A DNA stretch of 64,000 nucleotides from Bacteroidota bacterium (GTDB taxonomy: Bacteria; Bacteroidota; Bacteroidia; 2-12-FULL-35-15), in assembly GCA_947449315.1 (NCBI GenBank), contig CANFRC010000002.1, forward strand, positions 62,001 to 126,000. Reading direction: 5' to 3'. The stretch's first letter is position 1, and each line of letters opens with the position of its first letter. Positions 60,650 to 64,000 of the stretch are shown piece by piece. A program made the translations under genes and the position numbers. The notes under the pieces are model-generated. The model had not been told where the DNA came from. It worked only from the letters and a program-made list of their open reading frames with translations, and ran no database searches.

Positions 60650-63600
60650 ATGAAAAAAATACTACTCATCACCATTTCTATTTTGTTTTTAAATACGATT
60701 CACGCGCTTGCAAATCCCGGAGATACGGTTGTCGTGCAAACATTTAATTTTGGTTCGCCACAAAATGCTTGGTTTGTTTTTCCTTCAGATACCGTTCGGT
60801 TCGAGAAAATATTGATGAAGTATACGTTAAAGTGTAATCCGGCGCAAAGCCCGGCTTGCGGGGAGTGGGATTATCTAACGTACACTTATTTATACGATCA
60901 TACGGGTTTACAAGATTCATCAATGGTTCATCAACCTGTTTTTATGGTGAACGGCAGTACCCCTGCAAGTTATTCATATATGAATACACCTTCCTATTCC
61001 TATCATCCTACTTGGCAATACAATGCAGTTCATGCAGATACAAGCTCTTTAAATACATACGCTGTTGGTATTGGGACAACTAATGATAGCTATCCCTTCG
61101 GAGCAGTTAATCCAGTTTCTCGCTCACAATTTTTATGGAAAGCTTCAGAGATAGTTGCTGCAGGAATGAGTGCCGGAAATATTACGGGATTGAAATTTTA
61201 TCTTCAATCACTAGGTGGACAACTAAACGATTTGAAAATAAATATAAAGGCAACAGCCTTGGATTCATTGACACAAGAAACATTCAATGCTACAGGATTT
61301 ACAAATGTGTATTCACACAACACTCAGTTCACACTAACGGGATGGAATAGTCTTCAATTCACAACGCCTTATGCTTGGGATGGCACTTCGAATCTGATCA
61401 TCGATTTGACGTATGATAATTCAACATCCCTTTTAAATAATGTTGTAGCTGCTAGTCCAACAACATTTAGTGCAGGTTTAACCAATGCAGGAACAGATCG
61501 TGTCGCTTCTTTTCATAGCTATGGTTTTGTAAATGTGCCTATGAATACAAAATTAGTTTCTATTGATTCTGCCGTTACTGTTGCCTTCTGGTGTTATGGT
61601 GCTCCTGCCCAACCTATGGATGGAACTGCTTTCGAAGCGATTGATTCTGTTGGTAACCGATTGTTAAATAGTCATCTTCCATGGAGCGATAGCAATGTAT
61701 ATTGGGATGCAGGTTATGGTGGAACATCCTACGATAGGATTAATAAAGCAGCTGTAACAGCTGAAATTAAAGGACAATGGAACTACTGGACTTTCACAAA
61801 AAATGTGGCAACAGGTTCTATGAAAATTTATTTGAATGGTTTATTATGGCACAGCGCAACCGCTAAAACGAAACGGATGCTTGGAATTAAATCGTTTCGA
61901 ATCGGAAAAGGCAATTGGGCTGGTTCACAAACATACGAAGGGAAAATTGATGAGTTTGCTGTATTTAACACGGAGTTAAGTCAGGCTACACTTCAGCTCT
62001 ATATGAACAAACAGATAGATGCAGCACATCCAAATTATTCTAATCTTGCTTTGTATTATCATTGTGATGATGGCAATTATTCCACATTTACCGATGCCGC
62101 TCCAGGAGCTCATCCTGTGGCGAGCTTAAACAGTGTGGATAACCCTTTAAGAAATGCAGAGGAATTAACGACCAACTTCTCCCAAACATCCTTGCGACCT
62201 AATATTACTTTTGAACAAGGTGTTTTTACAACACATCTAGATTCAATATTAATTGTTGATTCAGTCGCAAATGCTCCCGTACAAATTATTACCTATACCG
62301 ATTCCGTTTCCAATCCTGGAGTTGCTATTGATACGATGTCAGTATGGTCATCGTATTACAATCACTATGTTTACAATGCTTCTGGTGTTGCCATCGATTC
62401 GACCTTGGTTCCTGCTGATAGCACCCTGACGGAAGTATACTATGATTATTATAAAAAATTTCCGCAGGTCGTTCGTTATGAATTAGCGCGATACATTACT
62501 CCTTATGGAAATGGATTAAGTTTGGGAACTGGTTGGACCTGGACCTTTGATGTAAGTGATTATCGCACATTACTTGCAGATAGCGTTCATCTCGAAGCAG
62601 GAAATTGGCAAGAATTATTAGATGTGAAATTTTTAATGATCAAAGGAACTCCTCCGCGTGATATTATAGGAATAAGAAATTTATGGAATGGTGGATTTAA
62701 TTTCGGACAACCAAGTGATCCGATTGAAAGTCATTTGCAACCTTTGAATGCGAATATTCCAATCAATGCTTTTAACACACGTTGGAAATCACGTATCACA
62801 GGCCATGGAATGGATACCCCAGAAAATTGTGCTGAGTTTTGTGCCAAGACCCATAGCTTCAAAGTAGATGGTGTACAACAGTTTTCGAAGGCAGTATGGA
62901 GAGACAACTGTGGCTTAAATCCGTTATATCCGCAAGGTGGCACTTGGGTGTATGACCGTGCAAACTGGTGTCCAGGGGCTGAAGTGTGGACCTACGATTG
63001 GGAATTAACACCATTTACAACTCCAGGAACAACTGTTAGCTTAGATCACGATGTGCAAGCATACACGCACACAGGTGGTTGGGATTACTATCAAATCGAG
63101 GATCAGTTGGTAACTTATGGCGCACCAAATTTCACGTTGGATGCAGCAATAGAAGACATCTTGTCACCCAGCAAAGATCAGATGTTTGCTCGCTACAATC
63201 CGGTTTGTACCAGTCCGATCATAAGAATTAAAAATACGGGTTCAACAACGTTAACTTCTTTAACCATCACCTATGGAATTAATGGTGCAACACCTTCAGT
63301 ATACACTTGGACTGGAAGTTTGAAATTTATGGAGATTGCTGAAGTTACCTTAGGTACATTTAACTGGGCGCCTGGTGCAACTGATTTTTCAGTCACTCTG
63401 AGCAATCCGAATGGTGGAGCCGATCAGTATCCATACAATAATTCTAAGATCACAAAATTTACATATCCTCCTGTAATGCCATCTCAGTTTGTAATTGAAT
63501 TCAAAACGAACTTGTTTAATACGGAAGATTCATACACGTTAAAAAATGATGCAGGAACTATTATCGCTTCTCGTGATGGCGCAATGTTATTGCCTAACAC

Positions 63601-64000
63601 GCTTTATAAAGACACCGTTACACTTGCAGATGGTTGTTATACGTATGAATTGAATGATACTGGTGGTGATGGATTATCGTTCTGGGCGAATCCCGATCAG
63701 GGAAGTGGATATACACGATTCAGAAAAGTATCGCCGGCATCCTTGTTAAAAACATTCAATGCGGATTTCGGTCGACAAATCTATCAGCAATTCACTGTAG
63801 GTCTAACCAGCGGAATCAATGATTATATTATGTCAGATAACAGCACATTGGGAGTTTATCCTAATCCTTCTGATGGACATGTATATATTGATATAAATTT
63901 AAATGAAAAGAAGGATGGTATCGTTGAAATTTATAATATACTAGGTGAAAAGGTGTATACGTATGAATTTAAAAATATAACAGCAACAAGTTTAGAGGCA
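60650..64000 (+). CDS. PNGase F-like T9SS surface protein with LamG-type domain (C-terminus cut by window edge)
   Basis: The frame runs from ATG 60650 to the right edge, 1117 codons. Signal peptide 1-22 (ALAN). A peptide-N-glycosidase F N-terminal-type beta domain starts near FPSDTVRFEKILMKYTLKC, an inserted LamG/concanavalin-like domain occupies about 305-450 (AVTVAFWCYG, YEGKIDEFAVFNTEL), and the PNGase F C-terminal-type domain about 660-820 (ITGHGMDTPENCAEFC near 717, then PQGGTWVYDRANWCPG). A further beta domain follows, and a T9SS type A domain starts near 1056 (LGVYPNPSDG) and is truncated. Classical PNGase F releases N-glycans; the acid residues needed should be checked before calling it active. 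Confidence 0.85.
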   Translation, partial: MKKILLITISILFLNTIHALANPGDTVVVQTFNFGSPQNAWFVFPSDTVRFEKILMKYTLKCNPAQSPACGEWDYLTYTYLYDHTGLQDSSMVHQPVFMVNGSTPASYSYMNTPSYSYHPTWQYNAVHADTSSLNTYAVGIGTTNDSYPFGAVNPVSRSQFLWKASEIVAAGMSAGNITGLKFYLQSLGGQLNDLKINIKATALDSLTQETFNATGFTNVYSHNTQFTLTGWNSLQFTTPYAWDGTSNLIIDLTYDNSTSLLNNVVAASPTTFSAGLTNAGTDRVASFHSYGFVNVPMNTKLVSIDSAVTVAFWCYGAPAQPMDGTAFEAIDSVGNRLLNSHLPWSDSNVYWDAGYGGTSYDRINKAAVTAEIKGQWNYWTFTKNVATGSMKIYLNGLLWHSATAKTKRMLGIKSFRIGKGNWAGSQTYEGKIDEFAVFNTELSQATLQLYMNKQIDAAHPNYSNLALYYHCDDGNYSTFTDAAPGAHPVASLNSVDNPLRNAEELTTNFSQTSLRPNITFEQGVFTTHLDSILIVDSVANAPVQIITYTDSVSNPGVAIDTMSVWSSYYNHYVYNASGVAIDSTLVPADSTLTEVYYDYYKKFPQVVRYELARYITPYGNGLSLGTGWTWTFDVSDYRTLLADSVHLEAGNWQELLDVKFLMIKGTPPRDIIGIRNLWNGGFNFGQPSDPIESHLQPLNANIPINAFNTRWKSRITGHGMDTPENCAEFCAKTHSFKVDGVQQFSKAVWRDNCGLNPLYPQGGTWVYDRANWCPGAEVWTYDWELTPFTTPGTTVSLDHDVQAYTHTGGWDYYQIEDQLVTYGAPNFTLDAAIEDILSPSKDQMFARYNPVCTSPIIRIKNTGSTTLTSLTITYGINGATPSVYTWTGSLKFMEIAEVTLGTFNWAPGATDFSVTLSNPNGGADQYPYNNSKITKFTYPPVMPSQFVIEFKTNLFNTEDSYTLKNDAGTIIASRDGAMLLPNTLYKDTVTLADGCYTYELNDTGGDGLSFWANPDQGSGYTRFRKVSPASLLKTFNADFGRQIYQQFTVGLTSGINDYIMSDNSTLGVYPNPSDGHVYIDINLNEKKDGIVEIYNILGEKVYTYEFKNITATSLEA

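Noticed and set aside
1-64000. tRNA, rRNA, insertion sequences, prophage or integrase genes
   Set aside because: I looked for CCA-ending cloverleaf stems, transposase and integrase motifs and terminal repeats and saw none; a dedicated search could still find a diverged small RNA.

Overview
The window looks like a chromosomal segment of a member of the Bacteroidota, probably a free-living, Flavobacteriales/Sphingobacteriia-like lineage. Four things point there. (1) Many secreted proteins end in type IX secretion (T9SS) sorting domains, both type A (YPNP-type) and type B (IPNVFTPNGDG-type). (2) There is a SusC-like TonB receptor next to a DUF4249 lipoprotein. (3) The DNA is AT-rich with weak or absent Shine-Dalgarno sequences. 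(4) Boxes of the TAnnTTTG type, the Bacteroidota -7 promoter element, sit upstream of many genes. I see no tRNA, rRNA, insertion sequence, prophage or CRISPR array. The order of genes is that of a chromosome, and there is no sign of a mobile island.

Layout. 1-2584 (minus): a secreted-protein cluster ending in a TerB-ABC ATPase that is cut by the left edge. 2857-20314: mostly housekeeping genes (THUMP RNA methyltransferase, pfkA, priA, amidase, arfB, pseudouridine synthase, panB, dnaK, hydrolase, cold shock protein, trxB) plus two DUF4249 lipoproteins and a TonB receptor. 20495-30543: desaturase; a Usp - cation/H+ antiporter - miaE operon; thioesterase and a membrane nucleotide-sugar dehydratase; glycosyltransferase; gcvT; comB-like; and an S1/P1-nuclease-like hydrolase.

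30584-39831 (minus) is the most interesting part. Nine closely packed genes in one direction encode: an ECF sigma factor, a one-TM putative anti-sigma factor, a membrane-anchored His-rich Spy/CnrX-like sensor, a surface CotH kinase, a surface multicopper oxidase, an exported thioredoxin-fold protein, a surface YHYH protein, an MbnP-type copper protein and its MauG/MbnH-type dihaem partner. I read this as a self-regulated, probably copper-responsive, extracytoplasmic metal/oxidation system: a CnrYXH-like sensing module feeding a set of surface and periplasmic copper/redox proteins.

39919-48199: WD40 protein, htpG, lemA with two TPM-domain proteins, a DoxX-thioredoxin fusion, three tandem small Cys-rich lipoproteins, and a TerB-DnaJ co-chaperone. 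48317-55071: two very large paralogous T9SS type B surface proteins built from the same Ig-like and PKD repeats. 55175-60498: a FemAB/GNAT-like protein, a DUF885 metallopeptidase-like lipoprotein and a prolyl oligopeptidase lipoprotein. 60650 to the right edge: a PNGase F-like T9SS protein, truncated by the window.
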